Below, one piece after another: positions 29,756-38,557 of a stretch of DNA of 64,000 bases. The DNA is from CAZBSE01 sp964494385. GTDB taxonomy: Bacteria > Actinomycetota > Humimicrobiia > Humimicrobiales > Humimicrobiaceae. Under the pieces are notes generated by a model that had not been told where the DNA came from, ran no database searches, and saw only the letters and a list, made by a program, of their open reading frames with translations. The stretch's first letter is position 1. Every line of letters begins with the position of its first letter. The DNA is taken from NCBI GenBank assembly GCA_964494385.1, contig CAZBSE010000004.1, positions 1-64,000 of the forward strand, in the 5' to 3' direction. The translations under genes and the position numbers were made by a program.

Positions 29756-29801
29756 TAATAAATATTGGTAATACGAAAGCTGTAAATGCACAAAAATATT
29801 T

Positions 29802-30716
29802 TTATTTTATTTCTGCTCTAGGGTGAAATTTTCTGTAGTCTTTTTTTAACTTTTTAATGTTCAGGTGCGAATATATCTGTGTGGTAGATATATTTTCATG
29901 CCCCAGAAGTTCCTGAACTTCTCTTATCCCTGCTCCTTCCTGCAGCAGATGCGTGGCAAAACTATGCCTGATGCTGTGGGGTGTTATTTTTTTACCTATG
30001 ATTACCTTTTTTATGTATTTCTCAACCATGGTCCTTATCCCCCTTGAAGATAACCCCTTCCCAAATCTATTTAAAAATAAATGGTCCTCTTTTATATACC
30101 CATCCTTTCTGGAGGAAAGCAGCTTCTCTCTTACCGTGATGTATTTTTCTATCCAGAAAACCGCAGTTTTGTTCAAATAGACTATCCTTTGCTTTCTGCC
30201 CTTCCCGGTAACCATAATTTCACTTTTTTTAAAATCAATATCTTTTATCCTTAAACCTTCCACTTCGCTTATCCTTGCTCCCGTAGAATAAAATACCTCA
30301 ATTATCGCCCTGTCTCTGATTTCCTGGTCATTTACCGGCTTGATGCTGTTGAATAATTTTTCCACTTCATTTATTGACATAAAGGAGTAGATTCTATGAT
30401 GCTTTCGTGGAACATTTATAGCCTGGACAAACCGGGAATTGATATAGTCATTTTCCTCAAGAAACCTAAAGAAGTTTATATAAGAAGAATATTTCCTAAC
30501 AATGGTCCTGTTTGAATAATTGCAGCCGTCCAGAGATTTTACAAAATTTCTAAAAATACCTAAATTTAACCGGGAGGCATGGCTAATATTATTAATTCTA
30601 AGGTAATCCAGCAGCTGCAGGATATCTTTTCTGTAAGAATTTATGGAATTTAAGGCTAAATTTTTCTCATATTTTAAATATTTTATATATAATTCCAGAC
30701 AGTTAGACAGTTTCAT
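29802..30716 (-). CDS. xerC: Tyrosine recombinase, XerC/XerD family
   Basis: Site-specific recombinase, most likely resolving chromosome dimers at a dif site together with FtsK (also encoded here). The 304-residue protein has an N-terminal core-binding domain (1-100) and a catalytic domain with Arg in STGARISEVEGLR, HSIRHSFATHLL (His-x-x-Arg), LGHENISTTQIYSH (His and nucleophile Tyr). The position dprA-xerC-rpsB is conserved in several phyla. Whether it is a XerC, a XerD or a single-recombinase XerH/XerA-like enzyme cannot be told from this window. Confidence 0.9.
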   Translation of the reverse strand: MKLSNCLELYIKYLKYEKNLALNSINSYRKDILQLLDYLRINNISHASRLNLGIFRNFVKSLDGCNYSNRTIVRKYSSYINFFRFLEENDYINSRFVQAINVPRKHHRIYSFMSINEVEKLFNSIKPVNDQEIRDRAIIEVFYSTGARISEVEGLRIKDIDFKKSEIMVTGKGRKQRIVYLNKTAVFWIEKYITVREKLLSSRKDGYIKEDHLFLNRFGKGLSSRGIRTMVEKYIKKVIIGKKITPHSIRHSFATHLLQEGAGIREVQELLGHENISTTQIYSHLNIKKLKKDYRKFHPRAEIK

Positions 30717-30718
30717 TT

Positions 30719-31141
30719 TTACAGATAATCACTTTCAATATCCTTCATCTTCCCTTTTATAATTTCTCTTAGATTCACAATCCCGTTCCATGTGGAGACA
30801 ACCTTATACTCTTTCATTTTCAGTTGGTCAAAATCATGTTCTCTGGCCGTATTAAATAAAATCCTTACCTTGCTCATTATATCCACAATCATATATCTTA
30901 TCTTGTCGGATCTGTAATCAACTTTTAAATTTTCCCGGGATATATCCCTGGCAATAGCATCAAATTTCCCGCAAATATTTTTATAAATAATATCAGCTTT
31001 TTTAGGATTGACGCTTTTCTGTTCCAGCATCCTGTTTACAATCTTGCTTAGGTCCCTCTTTATTATATTATCATATTGAAATAATGCATTTCCCAGCGGA
31101 CTCTTGGGCCTTTCTACTTTCCTTTTTCTGAATAATCCCAT
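30719..31141 (-). CDS. Uncharacterised 140-residue basic helical protein
   Basis: I do not recognise this protein. It starts with MGLFRKRKVERPKSP, a basic stretch, followed by mostly amphipathic helical sequence rich in Lys, Asp and Ile; there is no signal peptide, membrane segment or cysteine cluster (a single Cys). It lies 2 nt before xerC and 85 nt after dprA, where Actinobacteria often have the sigma factor gene whiG, but it lacks sigma-factor motifs. Tight coupling to xerC suggests a real gene with a DNA- or division-related role, but no function is supported. Confidence 0.7.
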   Translation of the reverse strand: MGLFRKRKVERPKSPLGNALFQYDNIIKRDLSKIVNRMLEQKSVNPKKADIIYKNICGKFDAIARDISRENLKVDYRSDKIRYMIVDIMSKVRILFNTAREHDFDQLKMKEYKVVSTWNGIVNLREIIKGKMKDIESDYL

Positions 31142-31226
31142 TTTTTTTATACCTTACTGCTGAATTAAAATTAAAAATATATTATTATTCTATTATTCTA
31201 TTAAAAATTTAATTCTATTACAAAAC

Positions 31227-32360
31227 CTAAAATAATCTGCTGTATTTATTAAAACTATCCTCTCTAATTAATTTTTTTATCTCCAGCAGTGTTAGTATCC
31301 TTAATACTTCCCTTACATCCATTTTTATATCCCTTACTATCTCTTCCACACTTTTTGGCCTGTATCCAAGAAATTCATAAACCCTGGACTCCCCTGCAGT
31401 AAGCCCCTTTTGGATTTCACTATTAGCCGCCTGCTTGCTGCTGCCGCGACAGCCTTCAGATGATTTCAAAATCCGCTCTGAATAAATGGTAAACTCTTCC
31501 AGTATATCATCAACTTTCTCAACCAACTTTGCACCGTTTTTAATTAACCAATGGCATCCCCTGCTCATAGCGTTAAATATATTTCCTGGGACTGCAAATA
31601 CCTCCCTGTTTTGCCTTAATGCCATTTCACCGGTTATAATTGCACCGCTTTTTTCACCTGCCTCTATAACCACCGTTCCCTTGCAGAGTCCGCTGATTAT
31701 TCTATTTCTCACCGGAAAGTTAGATTTAAGGGGCGGGGTGCCGGGAATAAATTCGGTTACAATGCTTCCGTTTTCCGGTATGTTTTCGTATAAATATTTA
31801 TTTTCAGGAGGATAAATTATATCTATGCCGCATCCCAATACACCGATAGTTCCCCCCTTCTCTCCCAGTGCTGCTTCATGGGCACAGCTGTCAACTCCAA
31901 TAGCTACTCCGCTTACTACTGTTATTCCCATCCTGGACAAGTTCTTACTTATATATCGCGCCGCTTCTTTTCCGTAAGCGGTACATTTTCGGCTGCCGAC
32001 AACTGCTATGCAGAATTTTGCCTCTTTTATTTTATCACCCTTGAAGAATAATAGGGGAGGAGGAGAGTATATATTTTTTAAAATATCAGGATAACTGTCT
32101 TGACCAATATCAAGCAATCCTACACCCTTTCCTGCTGTGCAATTAACTGCTTCAGTAGAGAAGATTCCGTCCCCGCTAGAAATACCAGGGTTTTCTTCAT
32201 CATCCTCAAATTTTAGTTTTAATGCTTTATATTTTAAAAAAAATTTTAGAGTTTTTTCCAGGTCACCATTATTGCTTCTATATATTTCTATAAACCTTGC
32301 CGGTTTAACCGCTCTGCTGGCCAGTAAATATAAAATTTTTTTTCCGTTTGTATCTTCCAT
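31227..32360 (-). CDS. dprA: DNA-processing protein DprA/Smf
   Basis: Loads RecA on incoming single-stranded DNA in transformation. The 377-residue protein has the Rossmann-like core with VVGSRKCTAYG, VVSGVAIGVDSCAHEAAL, GVLGCGIDIIYPPEN, FPVRNRIISGL and EAGEKSGAIIT, then a C-terminal winged-helix (GYRPKSVEEIVRDI). An N-terminal extension of about 100 residues precedes the core. It starts 3 nt before the comM stop region (adjacent), as in the conserved yraN-comM-dprA set. Confidence 0.95.
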   Translation of the reverse strand: MEDTNGKKILYLLASRAVKPARFIEIYRSNNGDLEKTLKFFLKYKALKLKFEDDEENPGISSGDGIFSTEAVNCTAGKGVGLLDIGQDSYPDILKNIYSPPPLLFFKGDKIKEAKFCIAVVGSRKCTAYGKEAARYISKNLSRMGITVVSGVAIGVDSCAHEAALGEKGGTIGVLGCGIDIIYPPENKYLYENIPENGSIVTEFIPGTPPLKSNFPVRNRIISGLCKGTVVIEAGEKSGAIITGEMALRQNREVFAVPGNIFNAMSRGCHWLIKNGAKLVEKVDDILEEFTIYSERILKSSEGCRGSSKQAANSEIQKGLTAGESRVYEFLGYRPKSVEEIVRDIKMDVREVLRILTLLEIKKLIREDSFNKYSRLF

Positions 32361-32362
32361 AT

Positions 32363-33892
32363 TCAGGTAAGACTGTCCTGATTATAACCAACCCGGTATT
32401 GGACAGCTTCGATAATATGACTTTCTTTAATAATCCCACTTTCCTCCAGATCGGCTATGGTCCTGGATACCTTTAAAATACTGACCATCCCCCTGGCGGT
32501 TAATCTATATTTTTTTGATATCGTATATATTAGATCCCTTATTTTCTTGCTGCTTTTCAGCCACTGGTTAATAACATTGTTTCCTATTTCGGAATTATAA
32601 CTGATATCTTCATCTTCAAACCTTTCCTTTTGTATAATCATACACTTCTTTACGCGTTCTCTTATATTATCCGAACCTTCACTGTCTTCTGTTTTTATAA
32701 AACTGCTTTCCGGCAATCTTGCCACCGTAACTCTCATATCTATTCTATCCATTATGGGGCCGCTCATTTTTTTCCAGAATTTTTTTACTTCCCTTAAGCT
32801 GCATATGCATTTTCTGCTGCCATCCCCAAAATAACCGCAATAACAGGGGTTTGTGGCCACTATCAGCATAAAATTACAGGGAAAACTATAGGACATATTA
32901 TTTCTGGTAATTATCACTTTCCTATTTTCCAGCGGCTGCCTTAGATCCTCAATAAGATTTGCGGGAAATTGTGAAAACTCATCCAGAAACAGCAATCCCT
33001 TGTGAGCCAGGCTAATCTCGCCTGGCTTAGGAACAACCCCTCCTCCGATCAGTCCCATCCTGCTTACCGTATGATGAGGATTTCTAAATGGTCTTTGCCG
33101 TATTAAACAATTAATATATTTCTGATAAAGGCTGTAAATTTTAGTAACTTCAATACACTCTTTTAATTCAAGTTCCGGCATTATGGAAACCGCTCTCTGG
33201 GCCAGCATGGTTTTTCCGCTTCCGGGCGGGCCCATTAGTATTATGTTGTGCCTTCCGCTTGCTGCTATTTCCAGTGCCCTTTTTGCCTTAAACTGCCCTT
33301 TTACATCTTTGAAATCCAGATTGCTGCAGCTGCTCTGACCCCTGGTACCGGTATTTTTATAAATAAATCTTTCTATCTGTGTGCCGCCGGAAAGAGCTTC
33401 CGCAACCTCAAGCAGATTTTTACATGCAATAATCTTAATTCCCGGTATAAAAGAAGCCTGATCCGCGATACTATAAGGCACAAAAAAATATTTTCCACCC
33501 GAGGAGCTTACTCTTTCAGCCATTGAGATCAATCCTCTTACCGGATTTATGCTCCCGTCTAATGATAACTCACCGATGAAATAGGAGCCTTTAAACACAC
33601 CGCTTTTTATCTGACCGCTGACTGCAAGAATTGAAATTGCTATCGGCAGGTCATAAAAGGATCCGTCTTTCTTTATATCAGCCGGTGACAGGTTTACAAT
33701 AATCTTTTTAATCGGAAAATCAAATCCGCTGTTAATAATGGCGGATCTTACCCTTTGCCTTGATTCGTTCACAGCCTTCCCCGGCAGCCCTACTATTATG
33801 AATTCAGGCATTCCCCTTGATATGTGAACCTCTACACATACATCCAGAGCATCGATGCCTATAAGGGTAAAGCTGTGCAGCTTAAAGAACAT
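32363..33892 (-). CDS. comM: ComM/YifB family AAA+ ATPase (Mg-chelatase-like)
   Basis: Hexameric helicase promoting branch migration during natural transformation. The 509-residue protein has the N-terminal ChlI domain (SRGMPEFIIVGLPGKAVNESRQRV), Walker A GPPGSGKTML, Walker B LLFLDEFSQF, and the C-terminal domain with CYCGYFGDGSRKCIC and LTARGMVSILKVSRTIADLE. The ATG at 33892 matches the family N-terminus and lies only 6 nt after a perfect -10 box, so the mRNA would be leaderless. Confidence 0.95.
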   Translation of the reverse strand: MFFKLHSFTLIGIDALDVCVEVHISRGMPEFIIVGLPGKAVNESRQRVRSAIINSGFDFPIKKIIVNLSPADIKKDGSFYDLPIAISILAVSGQIKSGVFKGSYFIGELSLDGSINPVRGLISMAERVSSSGGKYFFVPYSIADQASFIPGIKIIACKNLLEVAEALSGGTQIERFIYKNTGTRGQSSCSNLDFKDVKGQFKAKRALEIAASGRHNIILMGPPGSGKTMLAQRAVSIMPELELKECIEVTKIYSLYQKYINCLIRQRPFRNPHHTVSRMGLIGGGVVPKPGEISLAHKGLLFLDEFSQFPANLIEDLRQPLENRKVIITRNNMSYSFPCNFMLIVATNPCYCGYFGDGSRKCICSLREVKKFWKKMSGPIMDRIDMRVTVARLPESSFIKTEDSEGSDNIRERVKKCMIIQKERFEDEDISYNSEIGNNVINQWLKSSKKIRDLIYTISKKYRLTARGMVSILKVSRTIADLEESGIIKESHIIEAVQYRVGYNQDSLT

Positions 33893-33898
33893 GAAGTA

Positions 33899-33927
33899 AT
33901 TATATATGCATTTGTGCTATTAGTCAA
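33899..33927 (-). promoter_or_regulatory. Strong promoter for a leaderless comM transcript
   Basis: Minus strand: -35 TTGACT (33922-33927), 17-bp spacer, consensus -10 TATAAT (33899-33904), then six bases and the comM ATG. Transcription would start at or within a base or two of the start codon, and no Shine-Dalgarno exists. Leaderless mRNAs are common in Actinobacteria. Confidence 0.7.
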
Positions 33928-34030
33928 TTATATTCAAGATGCAGCTTTTAGGGGATTTAATTGTTTTGCAAACACGTATTTAACGACTGCAAGAATAATA
34001 TTTATGAATAAAGATGCTGTATTATTATTA

Positions 34031-36400
34031 TTAAAATTTAAAATCTTTTTTGGAAACTACTTTTATACAGGCATCTACTACCGAAGAGTCGTATAGTTTG
34101 CCTTTGTTATTCTTGATCTCTTCAATTGCTGCATCCAACCCGAGAGCAGGTCGGTATGGCCTGTCAGATGACATGGCCTCTACTACATCAGCTACAGTTA
34201 ATATCTTTGATTCGAACAATATATCTTTACTTTTTAATCCCTGGGGATATCCTGAACCATTAAGTTTTTCGTGATGCTGCAATATAATTTTTGAAATATT
34301 GAAAGGAAACTCTATTTTATCTATCATATCATAACTCATTTCGGGATGAGTCTTAATCATGTCATATTCGATATCAGATAATCTTCCGGGTTTTACCAGA
34401 ATTGAAGCCGGTATGTTTATTTTTCCTATATCATGGATCAATGCCGCTACTCTTATGGCCTCTACCCTTTCTTTCTCTAAATCCAGCTCTTTTGCAACAG
34501 CGACAGCTAGTTTTGATACCCTTTTCTGATGGCCCGAAGTATAAGGATCCTTTGCTTCAACTATGGCAGATAATGTATTTATGGTGCCGTCAAGTATTCT
34601 CTTTAACTTTTTATAGCCTATCTTTAATTTATCTTCAGCTGATTTCTGTCCGGATATATTAACCCAGTTGCTTATCAAATATTTTAATTTACCCTTGCTG
34701 AAAACAGGTTTACGGGAAAGCTGCACCCATATATCTTTCTTATCCTTGTTACAGAAAAGAATTTCCTTATTTTTTACATTTTTTAATAAAGATTCCTTAT
34801 AATGCTTGCTGTAATTATCTACCTGATTTTTGGGCCACCAGGGGTACGGTACTTTTACGCCCAGAGCTTCACCTGGCTTTAAACCCACCAATTTTTCCAT
34901 CGCAGGATTTACATATCTTACAGAAGTATCCGGATTTACCACTACTATAGGAGTAGGGGAATTATTCATCAGACTGGAACTGAGTTCCTCACTTGTCTTT
35001 AATGATTCTTCCACTTGTTTTTGCCTGGTTAAATCATCATAGATAGTTACAATTTCTCCTGAAGGCAGCTTATATACATAATTACGCCTCCAGCCGGATA
35101 ATCTTTTATCTTTATAAAAACACAAGGGGTGTTTTTCAAACATCCCCGTTCTGTTGACTCTTTTAAAAACATCAAATAATCCAATATCTTTTATCCCCGG
35201 AAACACTTCCAAAACACTTTTCCCTATAATATTTTTTCTTTTGACCTTATCTATCCTTTCTGCAGCCTTATTATAATCTCTGATAATAAAATCTTTACCG
35301 CCATCTACGGCTTCATATACTGCCACACCGTTTCTCATATGCTCAAAGAGTTCCTTAAACTTCTTCTCGCTTTCTCCTATTTTCCTAAATGCCTTATCCT
35401 GTAAGGTAATATCTTTAAAGATCCCCACGGCTCCGATAATTTTTCCATTTATATCTTTAATAGAATCGGCAGTCAGGGTACATCGGATTTTCATTCCGTC
35501 TATTCGTTTTTTCTCTAATCCAGATTTAATATATTTTTCCCCGGAAATAATTCTTTTTAATATGCATTTAGGAGTATTGCATTCGTGCCTTGGAAATACT
35601 TCAAAGCATTTTTTTTCTATAATCTCATTCTTGCCAAGACCTGCAAGATTATTAAACATTTTGTTTGATTTAGTTATAATAAAATCCTTATTAATAAATA
35701 CTATCCCATCTGTTGATGTTTCAAACACTTGCTCTAATTCCTTATAAGAGAACCTTAATTTGTTTTCTATTTTCTTTCTGTCTATAACAATTGCCACCTG
35801 TTCCGAGAGAGCGCAAATTCTTTTAAGGTCAAATTCTTTAAATGGTTTCCTTGCGGAAATATCCAGCAGTCCTAAAACACTGCCATTTGAAATAAGCGGA
35901 ACAGCTATAACTGATTTTATACCTAAAAGCCTGTAAAATTCAGGTAGGAGCCTTCTCGCTGCAGCTTTTAATATTTTCTGTTTATCAGATATGGAATCAG
36001 TCAGCTCCCTTATAAGCCCTTTTATTTCAGAAACGTTATTTATAATCACCGGCTTCTTTCCTTTAAGTATTTTGTAATAACAGCCGGTTCCTGCTAACGG
36101 AATTCTTACCTCCGGTATCTTTACTTTTATCAGGCCCTCAATTACTCTTCTCTTATTTGTGGAGAGATTAATATTCTGCATAATAAGATACTTTCCGCCA
36201 TCATCTATAAGAAAAACAGTTGCACCGGAGCCTGAAAATATCTTTTTGGTTCTGGTGTTTATAAGTTTAATTATTTTACTCAGGCTGTCCCCGCGGTTTA
36301 CAGCCATGTTTATGGAATTTAGAAGCTTAAGGTCTTCCATACGGCATTTCATTCTGCCATCTTCTGACTTTTTTTCTACTGTTCTTTTTAGTCCTATCAT
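34031..36400 (-). CDS. GAF-PAS-PAS-PAS-HD-GYP signalling protein (probable c-di-GMP phosphodiesterase)
   Basis: The 789-residue protein has a GAF domain (about 22-215), three PAS domains (about 218-340, 350-465 and 475-600) and a C-terminal HD-GYP domain (about 610-785). The HD-GYP signature is complete: LIHDIGK, the KTHPEMSYDMI segment and HHEKLNGSGYP. These domains hydrolyse cyclic di-GMP (or cGAMP in some). No membrane segment is visible, so sensing is cytosolic; the first PAS contains CNTPKC, with Cys that could bind a metal or cofactor. It has its own promoter and interrupts the conserved yraN-comM pair. Start may be an internal ATG 16-20 codons later, since the Shine-Dalgarno at 36400 is weak. 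Confidence 0.9.
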   Translation of the reverse strand: MIGLKRTVEKKSEDGRMKCRMEDLKLLNSINMAVNRGDSLSKIIKLINTRTKKIFSGSGATVFLIDDGGKYLIMQNINLSTNKRRVIEGLIKVKIPEVRIPLAGTGCYYKILKGKKPVIINNVSEIKGLIRELTDSISDKQKILKAAARRLLPEFYRLLGIKSVIAVPLISNGSVLGLLDISARKPFKEFDLKRICALSEQVAIVIDRKKIENKLRFSYKELEQVFETSTDGIVFINKDFIITKSNKMFNNLAGLGKNEIIEKKCFEVFPRHECNTPKCILKRIISGEKYIKSGLEKKRIDGMKIRCTLTADSIKDINGKIIGAVGIFKDITLQDKAFRKIGESEKKFKELFEHMRNGVAVYEAVDGGKDFIIRDYNKAAERIDKVKRKNIIGKSVLEVFPGIKDIGLFDVFKRVNRTGMFEKHPLCFYKDKRLSGWRRNYVYKLPSGEIVTIYDDLTRQKQVEESLKTSEELSSSLMNNSPTPIVVVNPDTSVRYVNPAMEKLVGLKPGEALGVKVPYPWWPKNQVDNYSKHYKESLLKNVKNKEILFCNKDKKDIWVQLSRKPVFSKGKLKYLISNWVNISGQKSAEDKLKIGYKKLKRILDGTINTLSAIVEAKDPYTSGHQKRVSKLAVAVAKELDLEKERVEAIRVAALIHDIGKINIPASILVKPGRLSDIEYDMIKTHPEMSYDMIDKIEFPFNISKIILQHHEKLNGSGYPQGLKSKDILFESKILTVADVVEAMSSDRPYRPALGLDAAIEEIKNNKGKLYDSSVVDACIKVVSKKDFKF

Positions 36401-36467
36401 AAAAAGTCTTTAAATTATCAGTAAATTTTAATTATAAATACATTATAATAATAACATATCTTATAAT

Positions 36468-36496
36468 ATTATATTTTAGGACTATACTGACGTCAA
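36468..36496 (-). promoter_or_regulatory. Promoter of the GAF-PAS-HD-GYP gene
   Basis: Minus strand: -35 TTGACG (36491-36496), 17-bp spacer, consensus -10 TATAAT (36468-36473), about 67 bp before the start codon in an otherwise empty 118-bp gap. Confidence 0.7.
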
Positions 36497-36518
36497 ATAA
36501 ATTAGATTCAATTTGCTT

Positions 36519-36932
36519 TTAAAAGGCGTTTTTTATGTGCTTAACATCAAGGCAATTTTTATATTCCGGGGTATTTAATTTTATTAATGTATCAAGCGGA
36601 TTATCTTCTGTAAATATTTTATTGGCTAAATTTTTATCGATAATTATAGTAATCACATCAAAACAGATGTTTGACCCTGAAAGCCTGTTATCCGAGATAT
36701 AAGCGCTGGCCAATCTTTTTATTCTGGAAATTTTTGTTTTTCCGATAGATTCGAGAGGATCTCCATATTTTAAATTGGTCCTTGTTTTTACTTCTATAAA
36801 AATTAAATAATTATCTTTTGCGGCTACTATGTCTATCTCGCCATATCTATTCCTGTAATTGCTGTTAATGATAAAATATCCTTCTTTTTTCAAATATTCC
36901 CGGGCAGCATATTCACCAAATTTGCCTATGAT
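36519..36932 (-). CDS. yraN: YraN/UPF0102 family nuclease-like protein, start codon uncertain
   Basis: Small restriction-endonuclease-fold protein of unknown function, usually beside rnhB and comM. The frame contains NYRNRYGEIDIVAAKDNYLIFIEVKTR, with the E-x-K type active-site pattern. The first usable start in frame is TTG 36893, but conserved coding sequence (GKFGEYAAREYLKKEGY) continues upstream to about 36932, where only ATC/ATA codons are available before a stop that overlaps rnhB. Either a near-cognate start is used, or one base is missing in an A5 run (36933-36938 region), which would connect to a CTG at 36943. Coordinates to 36932 mark the extent of family-like coding. Confidence 0.8.
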   Translation of the reverse strand: MIGKFGEYAAREYLKKEGYFIINSNYRNRYGEIDIVAAKDNYLIFIEVKTRTNLKYGDPLESIGKTKISRIKRLASAYISDNRLSGSNICFDVITIIIDKNLANKIFTEDNPLDTLIKLNTPEYKNCLDVKHIKNAF

Positions 36933-36948
36933 TTTTCTGTCAGTTCCG

Positions 36949-37578
36949 TTAACTTAAAACACCTCTGAAAGATACCCTATGGATCATTGTAGGACCATAT
37001 TTTTGGAGTGAATTTAAGTGTTTTCTGGTACCGTAGCCTTTATTATATTCAAATCCGTATTCCGGGTAATACTTTGAATACTTGAACATTATCTGATCTC
37101 TTACCACTTTAGCAATTATTGAAGCCGCTGCAATAGAAATACTCAACCTGTCACCCTTTATAAGAGGTATATATTTTTCTCCCAGATCCATACTGATAAA
37201 ATCCGATAAAATAATATCCGGCTTTATCTTTAAACCACCTACTGCTCTTTTAAATGCTATCATGTTTGCCTTTGAAATTGACAATCTGTCAATCTCTTCA
37301 GGAGATATTTTGGCAACTGACCAGCATAAACAGCTTTCTATAATTTTTTTAAAAATATATTTTCTTTTATTTTCAGCAACTTTCTTGGAATCATTTACAT
37401 CTTCTACCATTAACTTCTTTCTGTCCATAATGACCGCCGCAGCTACCAGCGGCCCGGCAAGGGAACCCCTCCCTACTTCATCAATGCCTGCTATCTTTTT
37501 ACAGCCCTCAATATATAGGTCATCTTCATACCTGCATAAATTTTGGAGTCTTGCAATCTCTTTTGGTTCCATATTCAC
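36949..37578 (-). CDS. rnhB: Ribonuclease HII
   Basis: Removes RNA from RNA:DNA hybrids and single ribonucleotides. The 209-residue protein has IAGIDEVGRGSLAGPLVAAAV with the catalytic Asp-Glu pair, the ILSDFISMD segment and the AAASIIAKVVRDQIM motif. It directly follows lepB (8 nt). Confidence 0.96.
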   Translation of the reverse strand: MNMEPKEIARLQNLCRYEDDLYIEGCKKIAGIDEVGRGSLAGPLVAAAVIMDRKKLMVEDVNDSKKVAENKRKYIFKKIIESCLCWSVAKISPEEIDRLSISKANMIAFKRAVGGLKIKPDIILSDFISMDLGEKYIPLIKGDRLSISIAAASIIAKVVRDQIMFKYSKYYPEYGFEYNKGYGTRKHLNSLQKYGPTMIHRVSFRGVLS

Positions 37579-37586
37579 TTAAAATA

Positions 37587-38129
37587 TTACCATCTCGAAG
37601 GGGGCCAGTAAACCACCATAAATTCTCCAAAAATTTCACTTTCCGGAATGGTTCCAAAAAATCTGCTGTCGAAACTGTTGTTCCTGTTATCTCCCATTAC
37701 AAATATCTCGTCCTCGCCAATAACAACAGTCTGGTTAATGTAAGAAATAATTTGATCAGCCTGCAGATAATCCTCGGTAATTTTTTCACCGTTTATAAAT
37801 ATTTCTCCCTCGCTGGTTATTGTAATCTCATCGCCTTCTATGGCTATTGCCCTTTTAACCAGATCTCTGTCTTCCAGCAGAGAATGAAAGGCTACGATGT
37901 CTCCTCTTTTAATGCTGGCGAATTTATATGCTATCTTGTTAATTATTACTTTATCGCCAACCTTTAATGCTGGTTCCATTGAGGGTGTGGGCACAACGAA
38001 AGGTTCAAACATAAAGATTCTGACCATAGCAGCCAGTACAGCAGCCGTTATTATAACTATGCTATATCCCAGGAGTTCTTTTAGAATTTTCTTATTTTTG
38101 ATTTTATTCCGTTTTTCTTCAAAAGGCAT
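37587..38129 (-). CDS. lepB: Signal peptidase I
   Basis: Membrane-anchored Ser/Lys protease that cleaves Sec and Tat signal peptides. The 180-residue protein has one N-terminal membrane segment (about 20-40), box B with the nucleophile Ser in PTPSMEPAL, box D with the general-base Lys in DLVKRAIA, and box E GDNRNNSFDSR. Order rplS-lepB-rnhB is typical of Actinobacteria. Confidence 0.96.
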   Translation of the reverse strand: MPFEEKRNKIKNKKILKELLGYSIVIITAAVLAAMVRIFMFEPFVVPTPSMEPALKVGDKVIINKIAYKFASIKRGDIVAFHSLLEDRDLVKRAIAIEGDEITITSEGEIFINGEKITEDYLQADQIISYINQTVVIGEDEIFVMGDNRNNSFDSRFFGTIPESEIFGEFMVVYWPPSRW

Positions 38130-38158
38130 TGGTATGAAAATTTAAATCTTCTGCAGAT

Positions 38159-38500
38159 TTATTTAAATTTAATTTTTGATTTTTTACCGATTTTGTCCCT
38201 GAGGTAGTAAAGTTTGGCCCTTCTGACTATACCTACGCCAACCTTTTCTATGGATTGAATCACAGGTGAATTGAAAAGAAATGTTCTTTCAACACCTACA
38301 TTATTAAAAGAGATTTTCCTTACTGTAAATGTTTTATTAATGCCGGAACCTCTGATCTTTATTACTATTCCTTCAAAGATTTGAATCCTGTCTTTATTCT
38401 CTTCGCTTATCTTTATTTTAACCTTTACCTTATTACCGGAATTAATTTCAGGTATATCAGTTCTCAGATACTTACTCTCTATTTTGTCTAATTTGTTCAT
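38159..38500 (-). CDS. rplS: Ribosomal protein L19
   Basis: 113-residue large-subunit protein at the 30S-50S interface. Segments FEGIVIKIRG, FTVRKISFNNVGVERTF and RRAKLYYLRDKIGKKSKI are diagnostic. Follows trmD with a 57-bp gap. Confidence 0.96.
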   Translation of the reverse strand: MNKLDKIESKYLRTDIPEINSGNKVKVKIKISEENKDRIQIFEGIVIKIRGSGINKTFTVRKISFNNVGVERTFLFNSPVIQSIEKVGVGIVRRAKLYYLRDKIGKKSKIKFK

Positions 38501-38557
38501 TTATTTCTCCAGCCCGTTTCTTTTCCAATCTAAAATAACCAAACAAATATAATGAAT

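Noticed and set aside
34010..34035. Short TTA/AAT trinucleotide repeat at the end of the HD-GYP gene
   Set aside because: Four to five AAT units are expected by chance in DNA this AT-rich.
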